Source: Gnetum montanum (Eukaryota; Streptophyta; Gnetopsida; Gnetales; Gnetaceae). From it: DNA of 43,103 nt. Under the pieces are notes generated by a model. That model was not told the origin of the DNA, searched no databases, and worked only from the letters and a program-made list of their open reading frames with translations. Position 1 is the first letter of the stretch. Every line of letters starts with the position of its first letter. The position numbers and the translations under genes are program-made. Location: NCBI GenBank assembly GCA_015680685.1, contig MNCI01004245.1, forward strand, positions 1-43,103. The letters are read 5' to 3'. This document shows positions 32,229 to 42,648 of this stretch, one piece after another.

Positions 32229-33050
32229 GATGCTACCATGGGCCAATATTATGCATTGAACAACTTCTAAAAGCTGGGTTCATATACCCCATTGCTAATA
32301 GTGAATGGGTTAGTCCCTTAGTTATTATTCCCAAAAAGGGAGGTAAATGGAGGGTGTGCATAGATTTTAGGCTACTAAATATGGCAACATTCAAAGACCA
32401 CTTTCTATTTCCATTCGTCAACTAAGTCTTAGACACCATTACAGAGCATCACTACTATAGTTTTTTGGATGGGTACCATGGGTACAACCAAATACAAATA
32501 GCCCCAGAAGAACAAGCCAAGACTATGTTCACTAGTCCTTAGGGAACATTTGCATACAAATAGATGTCATTCAAATTGTGCAATTCCCCTACAATGTTTT
32601 AATGATTAGTTCTAAGCATATTCCAGTAGTAGATAGGAAATGGTGTGAAATTCATGGATGACTTCTCCACTTATAGAGCGAACTTCAATCAAGCCTTGGA
32701 CTAGTTAGAGCAAGTACTAAAACAATGTGTAGAAATCAATTTAAGGCTCAACTAGCAAAAAATCCATTTAATGATCCAATAAGGCATCGTATTAGGGCAA
32801 AAGATTTCAAAAATAGAGATAGAGTTAGACCCCAAAAAGATCAAAGTTATCCAAGGAATCACTCAGCAACCTGAGATTGTAAAAGATATTTAGTCATTCC
32901 TTGGACACACTGGCTACTACAGAAGATTTATTGAGAACTTTTCAAAGGTTCCAAAACCATTGGTTAAACTAATGAAAAAGGACGTACTTTTCGAATGGAC
33001 TAGGGAATGCTAACTAGCTTTCCAAAATTTAAAATAGAAGCTCATAGAAA
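32229..33050 (+). pseudogene. Element C reverse transcriptase
   Basis: Starts directly after the gag deletion with LLKAGFIYP, then EWVSPLVIIPKKGG, WRVCIDFRLLN, the YSFLDGYHGYNQI segment, and FMDD at 32651-32662. FMDD in place of YVDD is characteristic of Athila. The thumb follows with [13 protein letters not shown]. One or more frameshifts lie before FMDD and several CAG codons have become TAG. Both active-site aspartates remain. It is on the same strand as the LTR promoter. Confidence 0.88.
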
Positions 33051-33530
33051 CACCAATTCTACAAGCTCCTGACTAGTTCAAACCATTCCACATAATGACT
33101 GACACATCCAACTATACTTTAGGAGTCATACTTACATAGTTAGATGACCAAAAACATCCTTATTACATCCACTATGCAAGTAAGAGTATTGCTGGTGCAC
33201 AACTTAACTACACCACAATAGAGAAAGAAGTAATGGTTGTAGTGTTTGCACTAGAAAAATTTAGGCACTATGTCTTAGGCTATAAGGTATTCATGCACAT
33301 GGATCATAGTGCAATAAGGTCCCTTATGAATAAAGCAATGGTGAGCCCTCACATCATATGATGGCTAATAATCTTACAAGATTTCAATCTTACAATGCTT
33401 GATCGAAAAGGCACCAAGAACATAGTTGCTGATCATTTATCTCAGTTACGATGGGACAACAAAGAGGATGAGTATCCAATTTCTAATCACTTCCTTGATG
33501 AACTCCTCTTTGTAGCTGTAGTAACTAATC
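33051..33530 (+). pseudogene. Element C RNase H
   Basis: Encodes PFHIMTDTSNYTLGVIL, then HYASKSIAGAQLNYTTIEKE, FALEKFRHYVLG and MDHSAIRSLM, the ordered motifs of the Ty3/gypsy RNase H with the TD, E and MDH positions in place. The tail with DRKGTKNIVADHLSQL is also typical. Only a few stops interrupt it. Confidence 0.85.
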
Positions 33531-33639
33531 AATTGACCATAGAAACAAACTAGTATAGTAGTATTTTCATCTATCTTATTACACAACAAACACCATAAGA
33601 GTTAGATGCTAAAAAGAAACAACAATTCCTTCACTAAGC

Positions 33640-34490
33640 CAAGTATTTTATGGAGATCAATGGGAAAATTTATAAAGGATGTCCTTATGGCTTGGTTTGA
33701 TGGTGCATTCTAGATATAAATCAATTGTAAGTTCTCCAGGATGCTCATGAGGGTCCTTGTGGGGGTCATTATGCTGAGAGATGAACAACCATTAAAATCC
33801 TACTTGCAGGATATTATTGGCCTACATTTTTTCGGGATGCCCATCATTTCATCCAATCTTATGAGCACTTTCAACATGATGAGGAAATGACTACTAGAAT
33901 GGAGGGTTCGCAACAATAGATTCAACCTTTAGAACCCATCAACATATGGGGAATTGATTTTATGGGGCCCATTACACCATTGTCCAATGGGAAAGATTAC
34001 ATCATTGTTGTTGACTACTTTACAAAATGGGTAGAAGCAGCCACTATTAAGGATTGTACATAATCTACAGCTGCATGATTTTTTCAACAAAAAATTGTAA
34101 ATAGGTTTGGCATGCCTCATGCACTTATTTTTGACAATGACACACATTTTACAAGTGCAAATTTTCAAAAGCTAATGCAATGCATAGGGGTTGAACACAA
34201 ACTGACTACTCCATACCACCCTCAAGTGAACGGTCAAGTTGAGGTCACCAATAAGGAGATTACAAAAATATTGACAAGAACTATTAGCATGTATAGGAGA
34301 GATTGGAGCAGCAAACTAAACGATGCTCTTTGGGCATATCGCTCCACATGGAAACTCCCTATAGGCTACTCTCCCAATGAGTTAGTATATGGGAAACTTT
34401 CAATGCTTCCCATTCAAGTAGAACTCTGTATACTATCTATGGCATGTGCTCTTATCCTTGACCTTGATCTAGCACAAAAAGAATGACTAA
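33640..34490 (+). pseudogene. Element C integrase
   Basis: The core has WGIDFMGPI (about 33951), FDNDTHFTS (34133) and GQVEVTNKE (34240). The second Asp and the Glu of GQVE are exactly 35 residues apart, so the DD35E triad is complete. The run 34112-34486 is open for 124 codons, unusually long here. The N-terminal HHCC zinc site is damaged: HEGPCGGHYAER is present, but the CxxC part reads YEHFQH. Integrase would have inserted the element DNA into the genome. Confidence 0.88.
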
Positions 34491-34880
34491 TGATCGTTAA
34501 CTTGTTAGATGAAATCCTATTAGCCATCCTATCATGTAACAAATTGCACAAGGCCTTCAATAAACGACATCATGAATTGAAAATTAGGAAAGTTAAATAT
34601 CAACCAGGAGATAAGGTTTTGTACTAGAATCCCACACACATGCCATAACACACTAAATTTCAAACACTATGGGAAGGACCTTATATTATTTATGCAAATT
34701 TTACTTTAGGGGCCATGATGATTTACAAACTTGAGAGCCCAAATAAGAAATTATTGCTCCACATCCAACAAACCAAACCTTTCCATGAGCTTAGAATAGC
34801 TAGTACCAATACCACCTCTGTTGGTGGACAACCTTGCTCATTATTTCAGATCTCCTCCTTCCAACTCAGTCATGGGGGAG
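34491..34880 (+). pseudogene. Element C integrase C-terminal region
   Basis: The frame continues past one stop with HKAFNKRHH, KVKYQPGDKVLY, LWEGPYII and KLLLHIQQTKPFHE. This is the GPY/F-type C-terminal module of Ty3/gypsy integrases, without a chromodomain that I can see. Absence of a chromodomain fits the Athila/Tat branch. Confidence 0.75.
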
Positions 34881-36740
34881 ATGGCCACCAATTCTAAACA
34901 TTCTAATCCCTTAGCTCTTTTTTTTTGTATTTTTGTTTTACACATTTTTTTTCAATTTTATTTATTTTTTTTACACCATCATTCACATTTTTTCCTATTT
35001 CTTTGTTTGATTTACTTTTATTCATCATACAATAAGTGCTCATGATCATGGATTGTACTATAATGGTGTTGATTATTAATGTTGGGTTTTTACCTTTGAT
35101 TTTCAATGTTGATACTATGATATTGTTTTCTTTTTTGATAAAATAGGCAATGAGTTCACACCATCCATTCCTCCATTCAACTCTATGTTATCCCTTGGTC
35201 TTGGAACTATACTATCCCTTTTTCTAAATAAACTTATTAATGAATTGGTGGCTTCATATTCTTCAAACCGAGGAAGGATTCAATGGTTGAAAAGGATGTG
35301 ACTTCAAGGGAATTCGATGCACATGTGCTAGCTATTATCTTGCATACTTGGATGCTTTTCATGGGTTTTCTACCATTCTGCTACTGACCAAACATCAGGA
35401 AGTCGAATAAATCAAATAAGTCTCACACAAAAAGAAAACTAGTGAGAATTCAAAGAATAGTCCTTAGACATAATAAAGAAATTTGGGCTACAAGCACTAG
35501 TTATGGCATTGGAAAGACATGTTACCCATGCTTGAAGGTTCCCTCTAACTAAGGTCCTTTCTCGCTTCCTGCTTCTCCATCTTGTTCTCCTTGGAATGGT
35601 GGTAACTCTTTGGAGAAGCATTCTTGTTGCTTCAAGGGGATGGATTGGCCAAGTGTATTGATGCAAGGTCACTGAATGGTTTGACTCTAGATTTGAAATG
35701 AGTTCTACTTAGTCACCTTAACCATAAAATACACAAGGGACTTTACACAACCTTGCTCTTGGGATTCCATTCCATTTTCTACTCTACAGATTTCTTCCCA
35801 TTTTCCACCTCATTGTTAGTTTTATGATTAGTCTCTCTCTTGGTTGATGCATTGTTATTCTTTGGAAAATTCTTGTGGGTTAGTCTTTAATCATTGTTTC
35901 CATATGTCATTCCTAGAGCCTACGGACTCTTTGGTTTGTGGGTTTGTCAGGGCATAAAAGGCATGAGCCTACTTTGGGGAGGACCTGCTAACATTCTTTT
36001 ATGGTGCAATTGTTAAATTCTTCTCCTAAAACATTTCTTGCAATTAGCAATTTCTCATTTCATCCCCATCCATGACATCCTTTTTATTGGCATCGTCATT
36101 GTTATTTTTCTCATTTTTCTTGTTCCCTATACTTTTCCACCCTATTGCTACCGAAAGTTCGCTCTTAGTCATGGGGGCCCTATCACAAATTTTTCCATTC
36201 TACTACTTGTATCACCCCTACATCTTGGGTAGTTATCAGTGATAAATCTCTAACCTAATTTCTGCCATAACCACAACCTAGCCAATGCACTTTATATCGA
36301 GGCAAGGTATCAACTACATTATGATTTACTTATCCTTGCTCATTAGTGAATTATGTTGTGTGTGCAGATGGTGATTACATGAACTATGGATTGGGATAGG
36401 ACGAAGCACTCAGGATGGGATGGAGTTGAAGCGTTTACACCAAGAACAAGTTTGGTCACTTGGCTATGGATAAACAATGAAAGGCACAATCATGACATTG
36501 GTAGCAATGTGCCTTATTTTCTTTACTCTCTCTTCAAGCTATCAGATGTGGGTCTGGATGTCATCTATGTATAGTGTTCATCACAAAGGGCATGAACACT
36601 AATGTTGTCATATATTTTTTGATCTATTCATTGGCCACTTTGAGTCTATTATTCCCTATCACTGTTAGTTCTCATTTAGTCAATAATCTCATACCTTCCT
36701 AATATTTTGTAAGGAACCCAAGGATGAGATGTCATTCAAT
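34881..36740 (+). other. Element C non-coding 3' spacer
   Basis: T-rich beginning (34918-35030), then DNA colinear with the reverse complement of 5069-6660 in element B. No env-like or other protein is supported; open frames on either strand are short and differ between the two elements. Confidence 0.65.
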
Positions 36741-36750
36741 TGTGGGGGTA
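36741..36750 (+). promoter_or_regulatory. Polypurine tract of element C
   Basis: TGTGGGGGTA directly before the 3' LTR. The G-run position and sequence match element B on the opposite strand. Confidence 0.85.
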
Positions 36751-37559
36751 TGATGAGCCACGATATTGTGTCCACAATATCAAAGCCTTCTAAGTTATAT
36801 TGCATATGCAATATTAGGGCCTACCTTGTTGCCTATAAATAAGAGGTAGGTGAACTTGGTTTGCATAGTTAGTCTTAGTCCCTTACCCAAACTCTTGCAT
36901 TTTTTCTTTTCTAGAGATAGAATTATTTCTGAGCACTTGCAATAGAATTCATAAAGTGAACGGATCTTTCTTTGAGCATTGTGTACTTGAGCACACCTTG
37001 TGCACGACGATAAAGATGAACTTTGTGATAAACCTTGCAGCATTTAGAATATATTAATTAATGTTAATTACTATTACTTAATTCTTTTCTTAGTTAATTA
37101 ATGTTCTCTCTCTCACCCTACAACTCTCCTAAGTAAGCACACTTAGTACGATCACTTTGAGCATGCATGTAACAGTTGGTAACCTAGTAATGATTAGTGT
37201 TTGATAATACTAGTAGTGTTACACTAGTTCAAGATGTGTACAACAAGTGAGAATGGATGCTGATGTTAGGACTAGTTAAAGTATAGTTGAGTAGTTAAAT
37301 CAAAATTATTTACTTAGTTATCTCTCTCCTCCATTTGTAGCACTAGGACATAAAAACATAAAAACTATAAAAATCATGTACCTCAAGTTTACTTAACCAT
37401 ACAATTGTGCTATACAAGTAAGCTTGGGAAGATAATGATTGATCAATCCATCCTTGTTCGACAAAGGCACATAAGCACTTAGTCCTTGGAATTCGACCGG
37501 ATCGTGCATGGATGCTCGCATTCATACGGTTGAGTGTAGGGATACCTCGTTGCTCATCA
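36751..37559 (+). repeat. Element C 3' LTR (809 bp)
   Basis: Begins TGATGAG and ends CTCATCA, perfect inverted ends. TATA box at 36834-36841. Partner of 30090-30911. Confidence 0.92.
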
Positions 37560-37564
37560 AATAT
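37560..37564. repeat. Target-site duplication, right side of element C
   Basis: AATAT, identical to 30085-30089. Confidence 0.9.
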
Positions 37565-38369
37565 GATTATTACTAATGAAGACATTACGGTCAAAGGAGA
37601 ACCAATGAGGAGCATTATAATCAAGGCACTGGGTAATACAATAGGTAAGGTAATAACTTGGAGAAGCATTGAACCTTTTCTTATAAGTATTTCTTGCTTT
37701 AGATTACCATAACATAGCTAATCCTCATTAGTTTCATTACAACATTCATATAGATGAACATGATAAGTTGGATGGTAGTAAACTATAGTATGGGAAAAAG
37801 AGGCCTACCATTCCCAACAGGCTTGGTTAGGAAGAAGCCAAGGATTAAGTTTAATATGGTATACATGCAAGGGAGATGGTTGATATCTTATCTAGTTACT
37901 AATATAGTCAAAAGAAAGGAAATTCTGGATATGAAGTTCAAAGGCAATACAATACCAAATTTTTTGGTTTGGATTAGGATCACTAAATGTGGCATGAAAT
38001 ATATTAGACCATGCCTTTGAGGATGGTTACATGTGAGATAGAAAATTAATGAACCATTCATAGCTAATCTTCCATTGATTCTAATAGCCTTCATAAAGAA
38101 TATTTACCATTTGAAACTCATTTGGCTCACAATACCTAAGGTTCTTGGAAGATCTAAGAGTCCAGCCTTTCCTTATTAATAAACCTATACAAAGAGAACA
38201 AAGTGATAGGAAAATTAAGAGAGTTGGTACTCTCTTATGAGAAAGTTAGCTAAACTATTATTCTTATCATTTATAGACCTAATAGTAAAATCAAAATTAG
38301 CAAGATATAGTGCCCATCTAATTAACCTAGTATGAGCTACTTTGTTTAAAGCTTTACTAAGATATTTTT
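37565..38369 (-). other. Pararetrovirus copy B, region after RNase H
   Basis: Colinear with 2830-3440 of copy A. + strand frames at 3023-3241 and 37754-38020 resemble each other, but this only reflects DNA similarity: they run opposite to the viral genes and differ by frameshifts. No coding call is made. Confidence 0.55.
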
Positions 38370-38570
38370 CAAAGTATTTCAAATCACTTCTAATGATGAA
38401 GTAAGTGTTCTAGAGGAATAATTTGAACTTTTAACATCTTTGATTATGGCTAGTAATTCTTTGTGAGTGCTATGGTAATTTAGTTCTAAATTAGTGAATT
38501 TTCTAGAGGAATACCTACAAATGTGGCTAACATTATGTTTATGTTCTTTAGAGTAGTGCCCCAAAATTTA
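38370..38570 (-). pseudogene. Caulimovirid RNase H, copy B
   Basis: A 61-codon open - strand run contains CRYSSRKF, TNLELNYHSTHKELLAII. The T..E.NY...KELLA pattern is the signature of pararetroviral RNase H. The catalytic region after it is frameshifted. Confidence 0.8.
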
Positions 38571-39450
38571 TTTGATGTATCTATTACTAGGATAAGTTAT
38601 CAATTAGTAAGAATTTGTAGCCTTGGAATATTTTTGCATGTATCCTTGATTTTCTTTACTATGGCCATATGAGCTTCTATCCATGGTGGAGGTATTTTTC
38701 TTAGTTGTTCATTAAGTAGCTTTCTACCTTTGGCTAAGTCTTTGTAAAATCCAAAACCATAATTCACATTGTCAAGTAACTGTTAAAGTTGTCTTTTCTT
38801 TTATCTCATTTGGGAAGTTTTTAATAGATTCAATGACATGAGGTTGGAGAGTGATTTGTCCATCTTGAATCTCAAGACCTAAAAATTATATAGTATCCTA
38901 AGTGATTATAATATTTGTTGGAGACATGACAATGCCATTTTCATCTATGAGCTACTTAAATACTTGAAAGTGTTCTAGCATTTTTCTCATGACTTAACTA
39001 TCATATATATAAACAGGGATAAAGTTATGAATGTCAAAGATTTGATCCTTGCATCTCTGAAGTATGCATGGGGTCGTCTTAATGTTTAAGGAAAATACTA
39101 TCCATTCATAAAGAGCACCAGGAACTATAAAAGCAATTCTCCATCAATATTTAGGTCTTACTTAGATTTTCCAAAAGCTAGATTTTAGATCAAATTTAGA
39201 GTAAAAATTTATATGTAATAACCTATGGAATAAATCATCTTTATTTGGGATTGGATGTTGGACTCACTTTATTGGGTCATTTAGAGGCTTATAATTGATA
39301 ACTAAGCATTTAATAGTGATAAGTTGTTTTGTCCACTTATTAATGTAAAAGGTGGCACAAGCAAACAAACTATTACTTGGTTGTATTAATCTTTTTTCTA
39401 AGAGAATACTAATCACTTTGTCACATTCTTCTTTAATTGATGGTGCCATA
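38571..39450 (-). pseudogene. Caulimovirid reverse transcriptase, copy B
   Basis: The - strand shows, in order, RLIQPSNS, CATFYINKW, VINYKPLN, HPIPNKDDL, YSKFDLKSSFWKI, and then VYIYDS where YIDD is expected, so the first active-site Asp is Tyr. The order and wording fit petuvirus/florendovirus-type RT rather than Ty3/gypsy. The gene is not split by an element, so it shows the layout that copy A had before element B. There are several stops. RT would copy the pregenomic RNA to DNA. Confidence 0.85.
39013..39017. other. Empty target site matching the element B insertion
   Basis: ACAGG in the context ATATATAAACAGGGATAAAG. Copy A has the same flanks, TATATAAA to the left and GGATAAAG to the right of element B, with ACTAG and ACAAG as the duplicated target. 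Confidence 0.8.
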
Positions 39451-39627
39451 CCTATATGATGTGCTTTGGTTTTAATTTTTATGTTATCTTTAAATTCTAT
39501 GCTACACTAATGTTTCTTTTTATTCTTGAAGTTTGTTGGATCATCACTTGCTAGTTTTAATAACTCTTTGCATAAATTGCTACATCTGACTTCTAAGTTT
39601 TTTATACTATTTACAACCCACTGTGTG

Positions 39628-39980
39628 TTAGGTTCTTGAAGTAACATCTATTTTTTTAGGATATCTACTATTATATTGGTGTTGGCATTCTAGCCTTATT
39701 CCACTGAGTTTGATAAAGGTTGGGCTAATAGTATATGTTCCTAAACCTTCTAAATTATTTGTGCCTATGAACAAGTCATAACTTCTCATTTCATAGTGAA
39801 TGATTGTGATGTGGATTATGTTGTTGCTTATTCTAATAGGAATGGTAGCTTTATGATTGCTTTCCACCCTTTGGGTATTGAACCTAATGTACATTTTTGA
39901 AGATACTTCCCAAATATTTATGAGTATAATATGCCATTTTCCTAAAGAAGCTTCAGTGCCTAAATGTATCGATGCATCTA
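39628..39980 (-). pseudogene. Caulimovirid aspartic protease, copy B
   Basis: The 88-codon open run contains LFIGTNNLEGLGTYTISP. Upstream, at about 39950, the active-site strand reads SIHLGTEASLG, with the catalytic Asp replaced by His. A single unit of the segment that is duplicated in copy A. Stops separate it from the RT frame. Confidence 0.7.
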
Positions 39981-40432
39981 TAGAATGTGATTTATAATTT
40001 AATTTTAATAAACAAAGTATGTATAGGTAAATTAGTTCTATTTCTAATGTTCATACTTAATGTTAGGATAGGCATAGTTTGAGTCTCCTTTTAATATTAC
40101 ATTTGTTGATTTAAAAAATGGTTATTTCTACAACTTTCATAACTTAATTGTTATCATTTGGTACATAGGATACCTTTCAATGAGATCTATGAGATCTTGT
40201 CAATAATATTCATGGAACATACATAATAATTTGAATCATCATCATTATTAGTATAATGTTGATCTAGATCATAATCAAAATTACTAATGATGTAGTTAGA
40301 CTATTCTTCAAATTTGATTAGCATGTCACCTGGTTCAAATGCTATATTTTCATTAACAACAAAAGCATAATATTTTTCTAATAGGTTGTATTCTTCTTTA
40401 AAATTAAAATTTCTCAAATGTTTATGTTTCTT

Positions 40433-40477
40433 GGGACAATCATAGGCATAATGATTTCCTTAGCAGAGAAAACAACA
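40433..40477 (-). pseudogene. Zinc-knuckle relic of viral coat protein, copy B
   Basis: The - strand encodes CCFLC, a stop, then GNHYAYDCPK. Both Cys of the first pair, the His and the last Cys remain. It lies between the coat-protein region and the protease, as in caulimovirids. Confidence 0.7.
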
Positions 40478-40559
40478 AATGTCTTGATTATTGGCACATG
40501 CTTTTTTGTGTTTGAACATACTACGGAATACTTTTCTAAAAGATGGTTTATAGTTATTG

Positions 40560-41386
40560 GGTTTCCATTTTAATGTTGTTGGAAACACTTATAATGGTGT
40601 TTATAGGAAGATATTTTTTTCTTTGCTAGTTTAAAACTATCTTATTTATATATTTATAATATATATCTATAAATTGGCCGATAGAAACTTCTTAGTTTAC
40701 AAGTAAAAAGTTCTTTAAGTAAAAAATTTCACGACTTCTAGACGAAGAACAAGATTTAAAAACCTGAATTTTCATACCTTCTGGACGAAGAACAAGAGTT
40801 CTGTACCTTATTTTTCCTAAGGATGGGTTTTTTGAAAAAGAAAATTCCATGAATTAGTGTATACTCTCACCCTTAGCCAAATTTGTTGAGAGTGAGAGCA
40901 TAAATTTGGCCGAGAGTGAGAGCATATCTTGACATATAGTAATATTAGCATGTTCTAGGAATTACTTAATTTTTCTAAAGCTTAAAGCTTATATTATTTT
41001 TCCTATTGAATCTAACTTGTATTTATATTTCTTAGTAAAGTTATATGGGAAAGATCCTACTAACTGTTCTTTTGCAGTTCTATGGTGGGCTAGTTTTCCC
41101 TGATAATACCAATTTTCCATTTGTTTCATATATGGATCAAAATATTTATTGTCTTTTAATGTTTCTCTTAGAAATTTTGTCTCCAATTTCATCATTTTAA
41201 TTTTTCCCCTATAAATTCCTTGATTATTGCACTAATGAATTGTATAGGGGGTCCATCTAAGAGCTTATTCCTTATGTTAGGAGATATCTGATTCCACATG
41301 TTTGTAAATTCCCTACAAAATTGAAGACACAATTTTGCATTGCATNTATTCAAAAATATTTGATTGATATTTAAATTACTAGCCAT
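40560..41386 (-). pseudogene. Caulimovirid coat-protein region, copy B
   Basis: Two open - strand runs (41386-41192 and 41195-40989) begin with MASNLNINQIF and contain FCREFTNMWNQISPNIRNKL, MENWYYQGK and QLVGSFPYNF. The CREF..MW..I and W.....L segments are consistent with a caulimovirid coat protein, but I assign it mainly by gene order. The single N at 41346 hides about 0.97 kb that copy A retains, so the run across the N is not a real frame. About 40600-40950 is poorly readable and includes a repeated CTTCTAGACGAAGAAC / CTTCTGGACGAAGAAC. Confidence 0.5.
41346..41346. other. Single N at a hidden deletion
   Basis: Sequence left of the N matches copy A near 11925 and sequence right of it matches near 12920. 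About 0.97 kb of copy A is absent, so the N probably marks an unresolved join. Confidence 0.8.
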
Positions 41387-41644
41387 CTTATATGTTAGTT
41401 AGAGATGTTCAACATGTCAATCAAGATTCTTTTCTATACATTGGTACATTTGATGCTTTAAATGATGTTTTTATTCTTCTTACAATAATTATTATCAAAA
41501 ATATATATATTCTAAAATCATAGTCATTTTTCTTCCCTAGTATATTTCATTTCAATAGCTAAGTCAATAATTCTCTATGCAACTGACCATCTCAATTGTA
41601 TAGTATATGATTCTCTTTAAGATACTTGTAGCTAATATCAATTT

Positions 41645-41915
41645 TTTAAGCTACAAGAATGGTGACTTAGATGGTTTAGACATGTGCAAAGAAGATTAGA
41701 CATTAAGCCTATAAGCAAAGGTTGCTACATCACTATTTCAAAAAACCACTGAAAGCAAAATTAGAGAAGATATGGGAAAAAATGATTGAAGATGATTTGA
41801 AGAAACTACAAATAAACAAATATATAGCTCTTGATAGAGGTAGACAGAAAAAAAAGTTATTTAGTTAACCCCAATTTGTTGGAACAAGGCAAGGATGATG
41901 GTGATGATGATTTCA
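41645..41915 (+). mobile_element. 5'-truncated LINE, 3' end fragment, copy B
   Basis: The + strand encodes LRWFRHVQRR, later LLIEVDRKK and VNPNLLEQGKDD, ending in a GAT-rich tail. It matches 13240-13523 in order and orientation and is slightly better preserved at its start. Confidence 0.72.
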
Positions 41916-41919
41916 TATT

Positions 41920-42648
41920 ACTATGAAGAGGATTAGTGATCAATATTTTACTTGTCATATTATCCACAACATTACGCATCCAATGATATACATTTCTTAT
42001 AATCCTAATATTTACTAGAAGAAACATTTTTCAATAACTTATAATGATAATGATCCTCTCCTAAATTAGCAAACAAATATTTTTTCTTGATTTCATCTTG
42101 CCATCTTCCTCTTTAGATGCTCTATAAAATTTTAACAATACAGATGGATCAAAGAAATGATATGGTAAATAAAATTTTTGAATAGCTCACACCTTCTTCA
42201 AATAGTATCTAAATATTATGTCATTTAAATCTTGTTTTGATTTTAAACTTGCTAAATCACTTTCCTTGATAACATCATCCTATAGACAAACAATTTTCTT
42301 TGTAATGTTTTTCAAGATCAATTTCCTTTTCTTCTTGTTTATGAATTTGTAGAATTAATAAATAAAAATAATTCCTTCATTAATATGATAAATGTAGAAC
42401 TAAAATTTTGAATGTTACCTTTCTGGCATTCTCATCATGTTTTTGTTCCACTTCAAGCTTTTGTTCAGGTTCATTGTTAATGACATAAGTATCCTAATTA
42501 TCAAACATGCATGAATAATATCAAAATAATACCAATATGGTAACGTTGTTTAATTTTTGTGTATTAATAATTCTATAAATTTTTATACCTTATCAATTGA
42601 CCTATCTTCCAAGCTTATGATGATATTCTTATAAGTATTTTTTATTTC
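41920..42648 (-). pseudogene. Ulp1-like (C48) protease gene fragment with introns, copy B
   Basis: The - strand encodes a short acidic exon (DTYVINNEPEQKLEVEQKHD) flanked by a CAG acceptor-like and a GTAACA donor-like site. After a roughly 90 bp AT-rich intron come KKRKLILKNITKK, ESDLASLKS, LNDIIFRYYLKK and FYLPYHFFDPSVLL. This covers the stretch lost at the N in copy A. The pattern suggests the N-terminal part of an Ulp1-type peptidase domain; catalytic residues are not included. It is cut on the right by element D. Confidence 0.42.

Larger units (their letters stand above)
30090..37559 (+). mobile_element. Element C: Athila-like LTR retrotransposon
   Basis: A 7.47 kb + strand element with paired LTRs (822 and 809 bp), tRNA-Asp primer site, polypurine tract and perfect AATAT target duplication. 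Inside, in order, are gag (31057-32228), RT, RNase H, integrase (to about 34880) and a 1.8 kb spacer. The FMDD form of the RT catalytic box and the tRNA-Asp primer point to the Athila lineage. Protease and the C-terminal part of gag are missing: Gag passes into RT within a few bases near 32228. Stops are frequent and mostly TAG. Copy A (2796-2800) gives the empty site. Confidence 0.93.

Noticed and set aside
37343-37669. 108-codon - strand frame crossing the right end of element C
   Set aside because: It spans the LTR, the target duplication and viral flank, so it cannot be an ancestral gene.
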